Below, piece by piece: positions 22,801 through 34,220 of a DNA stretch of 64,000 nt. A model generated the notes under the pieces. That model was not told where the DNA came from and made no database searches. It worked only from the letters and a program-made list of their open reading frames with translations. A program made the translations under genes and the position numbers. How positions within the stretch are numbered: the first letter of the stretch is position 1; every line of letters starts with the position of its first letter. Location of the stretch: NCBI RefSeq assembly GCF_040802235.1, contig NC_133164.1, forward strand, positions 111,060,302 to 111,124,301, in the 5' to 3' direction. The stretch comes from Manis javanica (lineage: Eukaryota > Chordata > Mammalia > Pholidota > Manidae).

Positions 22801-23544
22801 CTCGTGCAGCTGGTATGTGGTGAAGGTCGTGCGGTTCCGCCGGTGTTTCTTCTTGGGCTGCTCCTCCTCAGACTGTTTTGTGTCGCCGGCGGCGGGCCCG
22901 ACAGGCAGCCCAGGGCTCGGCCGTGCCTCCCCGGGCTCCTTGGGGCAATAGGGGCGAGGGGCTGGGACGAGGAGGCCCCAGAAGGTCAGAGACACTCCCT
23001 GGAGTATCCCTGGGTCCACTCAGCCTGCCCACGCGCGCGGGCAGCCGCATGCGGGCTCAGACGTGGTAGGGGCGAGGGCTGCCCGGGGCCCCTAAGCTTT
23101 CTCTGAACCCAGGTTGGAAGCTCCTGCTATGCACCCAGCCCCCAACCCCGTGCCCAGATGCCTTAATAAAAGTTAAGCAGGGGCTCTCTCCTCTTGCAGA
23201 GCTACCAAGTCTGGGCGCCCTAAGGGCCTCGAAGCTGCTGGGGATGCGCACTCACCTTCGTACTCGGGGGCGGCCGCAGCGGGCGGCGGCGGGGAGAGCT
23301 CGGCGCCTCCTCGGGACGCCTTGGGGCAGGCGCTCCGCGCGCCCGGCCTCCTATCCAGCTCCTTTGCGCCCCGGGGGCCTGGCTCTGCCGGGAAGGAGCC
23401 GAGGATCCCGTCGTCCTTGGTAAACCCCAGGATGGCTTCAATGCTGTGTAGCCGCGAGGTGCTCCCGCCCGGGCTGCGGAGCAGGTGGCCGGCGAGCGAG
23501 AAGCTGCCGTCGGCCATGGCGGGGACGCAGCCGGGCAGGTGCAT
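19368..23544 (-). CDS. RAX: RAX, retina and anterior neural fold homeobox transcription factor (3 coding exons)
   Basis: Joining 23256-23544, 22708-22961 and 19368-19862 on the minus strand gives 1038 nt, 345 residues plus stop, all phases consistent. RAX is a nuclear paired-like homeodomain activator that specifies retinal progenitors, hypothalamus and pineal. Visible features are the octapeptide-like HSIEAILGF (residues 33-41), an acidic/proline-rich linker, the homeodomain at 136-195 with Q50 and N51 ([12 protein letters not shown]), a proline/glycine-rich activation region, and a C-terminal OAR motif ([17 protein letters not shown], about 322-338). Human RAX is 346 aa with its homeodomain at the same positions. 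Homeodomain position 36 is Ser here (EELASKV); I recall Gly in human. The gene is intact. Neighbours CPLX4 and LMAN1 confirm the synteny. An in-frame ATG 41 codons upstream exists, but MHLPGC is the family start. Confidence 0.97.
19863..22707 (-). other. RAX intron 2
   Basis: 2845 bp, phase 0. It holds a possible degraded MIR/L2-type piece (about 21370-21530, gccgggcgctgtgctggccc) and an AT-rich homeodomain palindrome at 22096-22111 (listed separately). No other gene is recognised. Confidence 0.85.
22080..22115. promoter_or_regulatory. Homeodomain palindrome in RAX intron 2
   Basis: TAATTAAGCTTAATTA at 22096-22111 is a perfect 16-bp palindrome of two TAATTA cores. It is preceded by ggattaaag (22085-22093), a K50-type (OTX-like) site. 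Q50 homeodomain proteins such as RAX bind TAATTA, so autoregulation is possible but inferred. Confidence 0.4.
22708..22961 (-). CDS. RAX: RAX coding exon 2
   Basis: 254 bp. The acceptor is cgtcccag|CCCCTCG and the donor GTCCAG|GTACAG. It encodes [12 protein letters not shown]... through homeodomain residue 46. The intron interrupts the homeodomain between positions 46 and 47, typical of paired-like genes. Confidence 0.95.
22962..23255 (-). other. RAX intron 1
   Basis: 294-bp GC-rich intron, phase 1, with GT/AG ends. Confidence 0.9.
23256..23544 (-). CDS. RAX: RAX coding exon 1
   Basis: It starts at the ATG complementary to 23542-23544 ([16 protein letters not shown]) and encodes residues 1-96 plus one base. 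The donor is GAAG|GTGAGTGC at 23255/23256. It contains the octapeptide. Confidence 0.95.
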
Positions 23545-24480
23545 GGGGAGTGCGGGGAGGCGGAAGGGTGCGGCTACACTTCTCGGCGGCGCTGACTCTT
23601 CTGGAGACAGAAGAGGTTCGAAGTCGGCGCTTCCAGAGTTCAGCCGTCCAACCCGAGGGTTCCCCACCCAAGATCAAACTCGGCGGGTGACGCCGGCCTG
23701 GGCTGCGCGCGCAGGAGGTGGGCGAGCGCTCCGCGCGCCGCCGCCGCGGTCCCAGCAGGCGTCAGCTGTTCTGACTCCGGGCAGCTGGGGGCCCGGGCGC
23801 TGCAGGCTGCCTGCTCGCCGCGGACCCAGCCCTTCCCTCGACCCCGCCCCCCGCAGCGGGGAGGGCCTTTCCCTCGTCCAGACTCAGGGTCCTCACCGTG
23901 CCAGCCTGGCGGGGCCAGCGCTCCCAAATGCCACCTCCCCCTTTGGATCCGCTCCAAACACTCCGAACACACGCCGGGGACCAGCGGTGGGACGGTTGAC
24001 AGGCGTGGGAACCCGGGTACTGGGCCCCCAGTCTGGCCTCAACAGGGAGCATGCCCTCGATCTCACGCCTCGCCCAGGGCTGCCTCCCCCCTTGGGCTCC
24101 GCTCCCGCTCACCTCCCCCTAACTCCAGTCCTGCCTCTGTCCTCTGGCTCTCTTCGTCCGCTGGGCTGGACGCGCCGGGCGACCCTTGGACAGACCAAGA
24201 GGAAGGCTGTCCGACTTCAGGTCCGGAAAGTCAGTCCGAGCTTCTTCACGGTTTGAATCGCCTCTTCTCTCCCTCTTTTTACCCTTAAGGGGCACTCGCG
24301 GCTTCGTAGTCAGAAGCCCAGGACTTAGAGTTAATTTTGTTTATATCTGTTTTAACCACTCCTCCCTGTCCCCTCGGACCGCGCGCTGCAGGCTCCCTCA
24401 CTCCAGCGCGCGCCCCGGGAGGCGGTGGGGCCATATGTGCCCGCGGGCCAGGTGACCTCGAGTACCCGACGGCCCAGCAG
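23545..24480 (-). promoter_or_regulatory. RAX 5' flank: CpG-island promoter and 5' UTR
   Basis: GC-rich, CpG-rich DNA runs continuously from exon 2 through exon 1 to about 24480. No obvious TATA box is placed relative to a start I can define. This is the expected location of the RAX promoter and 5' UTR. Confidence 0.55.
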
Positions 24481-24939
24481 GAGGCTGGGAGGCTGGGAGT
24501 TGGGCACACCGCCCAGCGCAGGCCCGGTGGGAGACCCGCTAGAGGTTCTTCACTCGCACAGACTTGCTTGCCTTGGGTGAGCCCCCACCAAACAATTCTC
24601 CAGGCCAAGGAGATGACCGGCCTCAGGCTGCCTGGGAAAAGACCTCGCTCTGGACGGGGAAGGCCTCGCTTTCCTGAGGGTGACAGGCATAATCTGCTTG
24701 CATTTCTTTCGAGTTTCGGGGCTCCACGATGTTCCGTCCCCGTGGAAAGATGGTTTCTGCCGGCAAGAGTTTTTTCACACCCCCCAGGGCTGTGATCGGT
24801 ACTGTGAACGCCAGCTCTTCTCAAATCTGACGCCAGATCCGAGAAGGGCAACCGGCCTACACTGAAACGTTAGCTGGAAACGTGAGCCAAAATGCTTTGT
24901 GAAGAACCTAGGGACCTAGAGATTCCTTTCCCTGCTTTC

Positions 24940-25100
24940 CCCAGTTTTATTGAGATACAATTGACATACAGCACTTGGATAAACCAAGGTGTACACCATA
25001 ATGATTTAACTTACATATATTGTGCAATGATTACCACAGTAAGTTTCAAGTCCATCACCTCATATAGATGCAAAATAACAATTTAAAAAATCTCTTTTGC
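24940..25100 (-). mobile_element. Old L1 3'-end fragment
   Basis: ttttattgagatacaattga, ggtgtacaccataatgattt and tgcaatgattaccacagtaa follow the antisense 3' end of old mammalian L1s. Confidence 0.7.
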
Positions 25101-25604
25101 AGGAGGCAGTCTGATCTCCACACAGGGGCCTCTTTCTCCCACTACCCTTGGTGTTTTTCCTCTGGCATTCAGACCAGCCTTTACTGCTGCCTTCTGAGGG
25201 TCAGGCACTGACACAAGCCATGTCAGCCTCGCAAAAGAAAGGAAAGGCTAGGTCACTGTCCTTGAGGAGTTTAATGTCCAGCCTAGGAGACAGGGCAAAG
25301 GAAGAAATAAGAGGGAAACTGGTACCTTTGAACCCTCCTCCTTTAAACTGAGTTACAAAGACATTAAAAAGGACATGTGACTGGTTAAGGATTGTTAAAT
25401 GGTTAATTCTCCATGATGGGTGGGGAGGGGGTCATTACACAAATCGCTCTATTTTTAGTAAAACTACAAAAAAGTAAACTACAAATGTGAGTTTGCAGTA
25501 GATGGAAATCAAGCCCCTGATTGAAATGATAAATTATTTTTTATTATAAGAAAAAGCTAAATTAATGAAAATCAGTATGCACTTAATATTTTTTGCATAT
25601 TACT

Positions 25605-25770
25605 ATAGTTTTCAGAATCTCATTCTTCCTGTTATCCAATCTGCACAACCCTGTGAGGTGAGCAGGACAAATATACCTGTCAGCATTTTATAGAAGAGGA
25701 AACTGAGGCTCAAAGTGCCACAGCTATTATGTGGAGGAGTCGGGACTAGAACTGAGACCCCTTGACTCCC
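25605..25770 (-). mobile_element. MIR SINE
   Basis: Antisense MIR: acaaccctgtgaggtgagca, gaggaaactgaggctcaaag, gggactagaactgag. Confidence 0.75.
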
Positions 25771-25839
25771 TGTCCAGGGTTTTCTGGCTGCAGTTCATTT
25801 GTATTTATTACTATAGAGTGTGAACCTTTTGCTAAGAAT

Positions 25840-26280
25840 CAAAGTACATCTTAGCCTGCAGTTCATCCTTAATCCTTCCTGGAGACTGAATTCTGCATCC
25901 GAGAAGCTGAGGTAAAGGTAGCTTAGTTCCTCAAAGAAAGGAAGTCAGATCCTATATATGGTGGCTGTTGGGCACTGGTGTCTGGGACTGAACAACACCC
26001 TGAGGAGGTTCCCGCCACAGTCCAGGCAAAATCTGTCTCCTGCCCCTCCTTGGGCTTCCTAGGCTGTCAAAGGCCCTATCCCTGCAAATGGTCCAGTGGC
26101 CTCCAAGAAGGTCCCGTGTCCCAGTGATGTAGACCCGTGACCAGAGGGCAGCTGTAGGGGTAATTGACTGATGTTTGTTGGTTCCCTGTGACTGAGAATG
26201 CTTCTGATGCAAACTTCCCCAATATGAAATTGATCTCTATAATCACTGCTAAACAAGGATTGGCAGTATTTCTTAAGCTC
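25840..26280. promoter_or_regulatory. Candidate RAX upstream enhancer segment
   Basis: Lies about 2.3-2.7 kb upstream of the RAX start codon. It contains CCTTAATCC (OTX2-type TAATCC at 25870-25875) and aacaaggattgg near 26252 (SOX/OTX-like). A conserved OTX2/SOX2-bound RAX enhancer about 2 kb upstream is known in vertebrates; identity with this segment is inferred from position and motifs only. Confidence 0.3.
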
Positions 26281-27784
26281 CTGCCCACACGCTAAGGGCC
26301 TTATGGCCTTGTTTTCCAAAGTTAATTCCCTCTGAAACTGCCGGTTATTCCTAACAGGTCCAGGTGAGGTTAGCTTTTATTTGCTGTTTATTTCAGTTTC
26401 GGGAGAGAAAACTGAAAAAAGCTTGGGCAGCCACTGGCGTGGGACCGTGGGGGACACAGGGCAGAGAGGGACAAGGGGAGGTTGGAGCCTCCTTTGTGCA
26501 CAACATAAAGAGCTAGTCAATACCATTGTGGGCACGGTGGAGGGTACTCCAAGCAATCAGCCGGGGGTCATTGTGAGGGGCTAATCTACATGTGTATTTC
26601 CCAAGAACTCTATTAGGGAAGATGAATGGACTCAGCCATGTCCCTAATTCTCTAGCATGAAGCTGCATTTTTCCAGCAGTTAGGCTAGCTCATAATCAGC
26701 CCAGCTTCAGCAAAAGTAAGGAGTCTGGCTTCTGAACCCCACCTCTGTTTAATTCATTAATTCATTAGGTGAATCAAAGAAAACTCCCTCCTCCCAGCTG
26801 CCACATGGGGACTGGACTGAGATGCAGCTAAAGCTGCTTTCAGCTTGACGTGGCTCAGAGAAACATTTCCAGAAGTGAGGATGGAGGGGGTGTCTTCAGG
26901 GTGGGAGTTTGGTGTGACGTGGGAAGGACAACCTAGAACATAACTGAAGTTGGGAGAGAAATTTTGAGAAAAAGGAGAGGGACTGGCTAGCATGCAGAAA
27001 ACGAAATCTAAAGGTAACCAGGAATTGTGTGAAGTTATTGCATGAGGTGGTTTCTTTCTTGGATGGGGATGCCCCGCGTCTGGAAATATTCTAGGTTCAC
27101 TGCCTCCCCTACAACATTCTAGAGAAAGGGGCACCCATAATGGGAGTTGCCTGGGCACTGGTTGGGCAGGGGGCATGGTCGCAACATGAGCTAATGGCAT
27201 TTGACCACAGCCTCTAGTAATTTCACCTTGGAGGAATGTTATAGGTTTGGATGAATACTGTCTCTTTAAGAGCCCGTGTAATATTTCTCCATAAAGTATA
27301 AAGAACCAACTCAGTTGTCCGCGTGTAGACTATCCCCTTAGATATATTTTAATCCTAATATAATGCCACCTGTCTCATACCACACTGGAGGACTACCTCT
27401 TCCCTTTAGATGATATGTTTTCATTCAGGGAAGGCAACTTTTGTAGCCAGAGCAAAACACAACTCAAATAATCATTACCCACACACGTTGGGAAGTTCAA
27501 CAGATTCAATTGTCAAGAGTTAAAATATATATAATAACCATTACTACTTATTGAACATTAATTATACACCAAAGCCTTCCTTTGGTGTAAGAACAGGGAA
27601 CACAGCTCCCTGCAGACTATCCAGTAATTAGCAAGAGGCCTGCCTCCTTTGGCATTCCCATTGTTTCCCAATGTTGATATTTTTAGGAACAATATCACTT
27701 AAAACTAGTCTCTGATTTTTCCAGTTATTCAGGGGAATCATATGTTTAAGACTTAGAAGGGGAACCTGGTGATTATCCTACCTG

Positions 27785-27935
27785 CTCTCTCACTTCTAGA
27801 CCCCACCTTTCCTTCATAGATGTGGAAATGTGGACCCAGAGAAATTAAATGACATGCCCAAGATGAGACAGAATGTCTGTGGCAGGGCTTGGACTAGAAG
27901 CCAGTCTCTGGACTGCCTACCTGTCCACTAGGTCA
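27785..27935 (-). mobile_element. MIR SINE fragment
   Basis: Antisense MIR-like order: gatgtggaaatgtggaccca, gagaaattaaatgacatgcc, cagggcttggactagaa. Confidence 0.6.
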
Positions 27936-28959
27936 CTGTTTCTTTACCACTGCCATGCTGAGCTCTCAGGATCCTACTCTCAGATGTCCCATGCTTGTAG
28001 GCAGAATATGTCTGTGCATGAATCCCAGAGGAATAGGTTTTGTACAAATACAGTGAAGTTGTTGCCCAATCATTTACCAACCAAGTTACCTGGGCTTGTT
28101 CCTGAGCTTGCTTTTGCAGTTGATGCTAATGCAAGTAGCCTCTATATAAGAGAAAAAATTCCTTTGGCAATAGATTTGCAGGGCACTTGGGGAAACAATT
28201 GATCTTCCTCCACATTGGTGTGTGAGAAACAGCAGCAATTACTGACTTGTTAGAGCTGGTGGTTAGCATCTCTTCCCAGCTCTGAGTTCAGTGATGTCAC
28301 ATTAGTAGCTTGAAATCAGCCATAGTGGGAGTATTTTCAGCACAGAAATTGGCAATCACTAAAAAGTCAGGGCATTCTTCATCTTCCCCACCCCCAGCTA
28401 ATGGTTTTTAAATATTCGCTAGCATACGGATGCTCCTACTTCATTAAGAGTGAAGAAAACAGGAATTGTGTATTATTATTATTATAACTAAAATACGATC
28501 TATACGGTAAGAGATGTCCCCTTTTTTTTTTTTTGCCAAAAAAGAGGAACATTTGTAGCATTATCTCAGAATGTAAATAAAAGAGGGAGACTTGAGTGTC
28601 TGCCAAAGAAATGGACCTTTTTTGAGTTGTTAGGAACAAAGCTGTATTAAGATAATTCCTCTTTACTTGTTTTCTAATTAAACTAATTGAATACAGAGTG
28701 TCTAGGGGAAGCACAGGAGACATTTATCTCGAGGGGATGATGGTCTGGAAGCCTATCAATCCTCTTAGGGTGTTAAGAGGGCAAATCCGAGGATGCCTCT
28801 TATGCAGTAGCCATGACCCAACCCCCACCCAGAGTTCAGCCATCTCTAGGATTTCTCTCCCCTCTTCTTTTTGAAAGGACAGTGATCAGGGAGCCAATTC
28901 CCATTTACTTGTACTGTAAAAGGTCATATGGTTATAGTCCTTTCTTTCCCACACCATCC

Positions 28960-29620
28960 ATGTTCAATAAGCCTTTGGCTGCGTTTCTGGAATATTTATT
29001 TCTTATACCTGGACACTCCTTTCCATCTCCACCACGTTGCAGGCCACCAACCCATCTTGTGTGAACAGGCTACTGAATTAACCTTCTAACGGTTCTCCTT
29101 CCTGCTCCTTTTAGCTCCCTACTCTCCACTCGGCATTCAGATAATCTATCAAAACTATATTAGACCATGGTGCATCACCATAAAACTTCCCAAAGGTCTA
29201 CTGTTACACTTTAGATAAAATCAGAACTCCGTGTTCTGCTCTGTAAGGCTTAGCCCTTTACTTCTCAAACGGCCTCACTGAGCACTTCTGGCCACTGTCC
29301 CATCTGTTCCAACTTGCTTATGGGTCCACAGCCACATTTCTCTTCTTGAAATCCTCCAAGTCCTTTCCTGCCTCAGGACCTTTGCACTGACTATTTTCAC
29401 AGCCTGAAATGCTCTCTTCCAAACGTTCACATGATCCTTCTTATAGTTGTATTTCTCACATAGTAACTTCCACTCCACATCGATTACTTAACATTTGTTT
29501 ACTTGTTTACCTATCTCCTCTCATTAGAGTCTAATCTGCATGAAATAGGGCCCTTGTCTATTAAATCCTAGCCACCTAGAACATACGCTGCACAGAATGG
29601 TGGTTGATTCAATGAAAAAC
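28960..29620 (+). mobile_element. L2 LINE 3' end
   Basis: Diagnostic L2 order: cttcccaaaggtctactgtt, ctcaggacctttgcactgac, cagcctgaaatgctctcttc, then ttagagtctaatctgcatga. Confidence 0.75.
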
Positions 29621-30780
29621 TGCAAGGAACTCGATTTCACAGATGAGGAAACAGGTTAAGTAAATTGTCTAATTTCAGACAGCTATGATTTGCACAAGTA
29701 GACTTTTTTCACATTATTATTATCAGTCATCTGCAGTTTTTCTACATTATTAATTGTTTCCAAGGTGTTGGGAAAATGTCGGGCTGCTTTACTATCCTTC
29801 CCAAACAGTCCATTGAAATCATTGGATTGCTTTCAAAAGTCAGTTCAGCCCACTCCAGCCTTGTTAAGCTCCAGCACTGGCTGGGGTTTCCTCCACTGCC
29901 TTTGATGTGAGTGTTCATCCAATGAGGAGACGGGGCTTCAGGCAATGCCACTGCAGCATGCTCAAGAGGCCACCCCACCCTGACTTCTCTCTTAGCAGGA
30001 GGCGCATCTTAGAAAATGCCATTCTTCTTCCAAAGTGCTTCTGTAACTCTATGGCAGATTATTAGCTTTACTTTATGTTTACAGTTGACCGCAATTTTAT
30101 GGGCATTTGTTTGTAAATTTTTATTGTACTTTCTCCTTTGACCCCTTAGGCCCTAAAAATCCTGATCTTATATATCCTGACCAGTCTAATTAGGCCCCTT
30201 TAACCGCCAGATGTTTTCAATAGGGTTTCCAAGATGCTGGCCCGGAGAGTCTTCATTCAAATGTTGGGAGCTTAGGGCACTACTGCAGGGTACGTGCATC
30301 ATTAAGTTAAAGAAATGAGCTCTAAAGAGACACAATTTAGCAGTCTTTCAAGGTTTCTGAAATGACTTAATAAGCAAGCATCACTTTGTGCATTTTGCTA
30401 TCTCTCTAGCTCCATGAATTAGACTCCATCTAAGAATGATGTCTTCAATTTATAGATGGAGTTATGATACTATATAGTTTTTCAAGGATAACAGCACTTC
30501 AGAGTAGGGTATAGAAGCTAAACTTGGTACACATGGATTTGTGATTCTTTTATTCCTACTTTTGGCTACATTTGAGATTTTTTCCATAATAAAAGATTTA
30601 CTAAAAAGCAAAAAAAAAAAATCCAAGATTTCTGAATTTGAATTTAAGTTGTATAATGCCAAATGTTATTACATTCTCTGAGCATAAATTTGGTAGCTCT
30701 CCAAACTGCTATTTGTAATGTAGACAAACAGCTAAGGATGACCCAGCCATTCCAGTTCTGTGTGGATTCCACCCAATTTC
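29621..30780. other. Intergenic DNA
   Basis: A small MIR-like piece may lie at 29640-29690. The stretch 30060-30240 is non-repetitive and motif-rich (tctaattaggcccc). No gene is seen. Confidence 0.45.
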
Positions 30781-30784
30781 ATTG

Positions 30785-31315
30785 GGAAAAAAAATGAAAG
30801 CAGGGACTAGAATAGATATTTGTACACTCATGTTCATTGTGGCATTTTTCACAATAGCCAAAAGGTAGAATCAGCCCAATTGTCTCTTGATGGATGATGG
30901 AAAAACAGAATGTGGTCTATATGTACAAATGGGATATTATACAGCCATGAAAAGGAAGGAAATTCTGACATGCTACAATATGGGTGAAACTTGAGGACGT
31001 AATGCAAAGTGAAATAAGCCAGAAACAAAAGGACTAATATATGATCCACTCACATGAGGTTCCCATAGCAGGCAAATTTATAGAGACTGGAAGTGGAATG
31101 GTGGCTGCCAGGTTGAGGGGAAAGAGGGACTGGAGAGTAGTGTTTAATGGGTACAGAGTTCCAGTCTGGGAGGATTAAAAAGTTTTGGAGATGGATGGTG
31201 GTGATGGTTGCATAATAGTGTGAAGGTACTTAAAGCCACAGAACTGTACAATTAAAAACAGTTAAAATGGTGAATTTTATGTTATGTGTATTTTACCACA
31301 ATTTTAAAAAATAAT
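30785..31315 (+). mobile_element. Old L1 3'-end fragment
   Basis: Plus-strand L1M-type 3' end: cacaatagccaaaaggtaga, tatacagccatgaaaaggaa, aactgtacaattaaaaacag, gtgtattttaccacaattt. Confidence 0.8.
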
Positions 31316-31419
31316 GAAAGAAGTAAAAAAAAATCTGGGAAGAGCTGAGTTCTAGTGCAGTAAACCCTTAAAGTCTGTTTACATTCTGTTTTATTTTTTT
31401 GGTGTGTTTTATTTGAAAA

Positions 31420-31870
31420 ATCCACAAGATTATACTAAGTGAGATAGGCCAGGTAGAGAAAGACAAATACCATATGATTTCACTTATTTGTGGAATATAA
31501 AAATAAAGCCAAACAAAATGAACAGAAGAGCAGTAGACTCACAGACACTGAGAAGAGACTGGTGGTTACCATGGTGGGGAGGTGTTGGGGTGTGCAGGTG
31601 GGAAGGGGGAGGGGGATGAAAGGGCACAAAAGTTCTCAATCATAATATAAGTTGGTCATGGGGATGGCAGTACAGCATGGAGAATCTAGCCATTGATTCT
31701 GTAATATCTTCCTATGTTGACAGATAATAACTGCACTAATGAGGGTGAGGATTTAATAATATGGGTAACTGTTGAACCACTGTGTTGTATATTTGAAGCA
31801 AATAGAAGATTCTATATCAAGGATACTTCAACAAAAAAGATTGTATATTGATACTTCAATTAAAAAATAA
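31420..31870 (+). mobile_element. L1 3'-end fragment, younger type
   Basis: aagtgagataggccaggtag, gtagactcacagacactgag and ggtcatggggatggcagtac parallel the 3' UTR of the truncated L1 at 11843-13047, but more diverged. Confidence 0.75.
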
Positions 31871-32595
31871 TGTATTTATGTACGGGGAGATGGGGAATAG
31901 CCACATTATAATCTTGGGGAAGGAATTTCTTGTTGAGGCTTCCTAGGGATTTATGTTGTGAATGTATGACAATCTATTTTATATCTCTCGTATCTTCAGG
32001 GAAACATTTGAATGTAACATCTGCTGATGGTATTTGTGATCAAAACATGGAAGCGAGGAAGAGGAGAAAGAGGGAGACAGAATGACCGACCGGTGGCGCA
32101 TTCAGGGTTTAGCACTGTGCCGGACCTGAGTCTATTCAAAACACTCCTTTTGACTTGAACTAGGATCACTAGTCTTTTAAATGCCTATGAGAACAAGAAG
32201 AAACAAACTGTCCTTCCAGGATTCCTGTGGTCAGACAGTGACTATATTTATTTCATTTGAATTTTTGTATTTTTAAATTGCATCAAGAAATATGAAATTC
32301 TTATAGAAATTTTCATGTTTTATAGTAGTGATATTTAGACTTTGTTCAATGCTTTGAACTCTCAAATGACAGTCAGACACATGAACTCAAGAATATGAAA
32401 CAAATATCTGTCTATTATTGGAATTATTGGGCAGAGAAGAAATGAGAGCTTAAAATGCATAAAGGATCTCAACTTCATTTCACCCATTTGTTTCAGCCTT
32501 TCTTCCTATCATACCTTTTTCACCAGTGCTGCTAACTGTGGATGTCACTAACATTTGATGATCTAACATAAAACATGTGCTAAGAAAATTTAAAG
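31871..32595. other. Intergenic DNA
   Basis: No gene or repeat that I can support. Confidence 0.4.
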
Positions 32596-32599
32596 ACAT

Positions 32600-32790
32600 A
32601 ATAAATTTTTTAAATTGAAGTATCATTGTATACAATCTTATATTGGTTTCAAGACTACAACACAGTGGCTCAACAGTTACCTGTATTGTTAAATCGTCCC
32701 GGCCCCCTCCACTAATGTGGTTACTATCTGTCAATGTAGGAAGATGTTACAGAATCATTGGCTATATTCTCCATGCTGAAACATAATAAA
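32600..32790 (-). mobile_element. L1 3'-end fragment (antisense)
   Basis: ttgaagtatcattgtataca, acaacacagtggctcaacag and gtcaatgtaggaagatgtta are the complement of the L1 3'-UTR type at 31420-31870. Confidence 0.7.
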
Positions 32791-32799
32791 TTTAAAGGG

Positions 32800-34220
32800 A
32801 TTACAAACACCAAGTACCTACCACCTAGATTTTAAAATTAGTATTTTGCTATATTGTTCTATTCAGTCATCTATCCATCAATCTCTTGGTTTTTTTTTTA
32901 TTTCTTAAAGTTGCAGATTTCAGTGCATTTCACCCTCAAATACACAAGTGCACTACACATATCAGTAGCTGAAGTTCAGTATTTTTAAAGGATTCTCTTT
33001 CTTTTCAGTAAAATATACATATGGTGAAAGGTAGTAAGTCTTTATGTACCATTTAATGAGTTTGACAGAAGCATTCACCTTATATGCTTTCTTGTAGCAA
33101 ACCCCTATCAAGACATGGTGGCTTCCTATCAGCCCAGAAAATTCACTCATGTCCCTTCCCAGTCAAGGATCACCACCCATTCCCCTAAAGTCAAACACTG
33201 TTCTGGTATTTTTCACCATAGCTTAATTTACCTGTTCAAGAATTTCATATAGCATGTACTTCTTTGTGCAAGACTTCTACACTCAGCTTCATGCTTTTGA
33301 GATTCAACCATGTTGTTTCATATATCAGAGGTTCATTCACTTGTATTGCTAAGTCGTATTTTATTGTATGACTATTCCACGGTTGTTTATCCATTCACGT
33401 GCTGACGGACGCCGGGACTGTTCTATTTCCTGGCTCGTGTGATTAAAGCTGCTGTGAACACTGTGGATGTGTACTCTTGTATACATCTTTTGAGGACACA
33501 TGCTTTCAGATTCTAAGAGTGAAATGCTAGGTCAGAAGGTAGGGTAGTTCAGTAGGTTACTTTTATATGGAACTGCCAGAACTTTTTCCAAAAGTGGTTG
33601 TAATATTTAACTCTCCTTCTGATACACGAGAGTTCCAATTGCTCCACATCCTCATCAACATGGGTCAGTTAAAAAAATTATAAATACTCTAGTGGGTCTG
33701 TGGAGTATGACATTTTGTGATTGGTTTCAGCTCTCACTTCCCTGACAATTTTACTGAGCACCTTTCCCTATGCTTGGCCATGCGTATGTCTTCCTTTGTT
33801 AAGTTTCTGTTCAAACTTTTTGCCTTTGTTTTTTAATATGTGTCTTACAATTTTATTACTGAGTCATAAAAGTTTTGAATATGTATATTTACATAAATTG
33901 CCTATTTTTTTACCTGACAATCTAGGGTTTAAGGGTATATATTTATATATATTTTACATATATTTCCATTTATAGCATAGACTTTATACAATTTGTATAT
34001 TAAAATATAATTGACATTTAATTTTAATTTATATTTATCTACAAATATATATACATCCTAGATTCTAGTCTTTCTGTCATTTGTGCTCTGTCTTTCTTGA
34101 ACAGCCTGCCTAGGTATCTATCAACTTTACTGATCTTTTTAAAGAACCAACTTTGGGGCTTATTCTGTTTTGTTTTGTTTTTTTCCATTTTGTTGATTTC
34201 CTCCCTTCTACTTACTTTGC
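32800..34220 (-). mobile_element. Old L1 (antisense), 3' UTR to ORF2 remnants
   Basis: acctaccacctagattttaa, ttcaaccatgttgtttcata and gtttatccattcacgtgctg follow an antisense L1M 3' region. 34080-34220 (ttaaagaaccaactttgggg) is ORF2. No open frame remains. Confidence 0.7.

Larger units (their letters stand above)
25101..28950. other. RAX upstream intergenic DNA
   Basis: Two MIRs (25605-25770, 27785-27935) and otherwise non-repetitive sequence. Candidate regulatory motifs near 25869 and 26750 are treated separately. No exon is recognised. Confidence 0.5.

Noticed and set aside
22330-23019. A 229-codon reading of RAX exon 2 continuing through both flanking introns as one protein
   Set aside because: Clear GT/AG sites at 22961 and 22708 and the match of the spliced product to RAX show that the continuous frame is an intron read-through.
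32085-32125. Piece resembling the head of an equid ERE SINE (accggtggcgca)
   Set aside because: Similarity stops after about a dozen bases; no SINE body or A tail follows.
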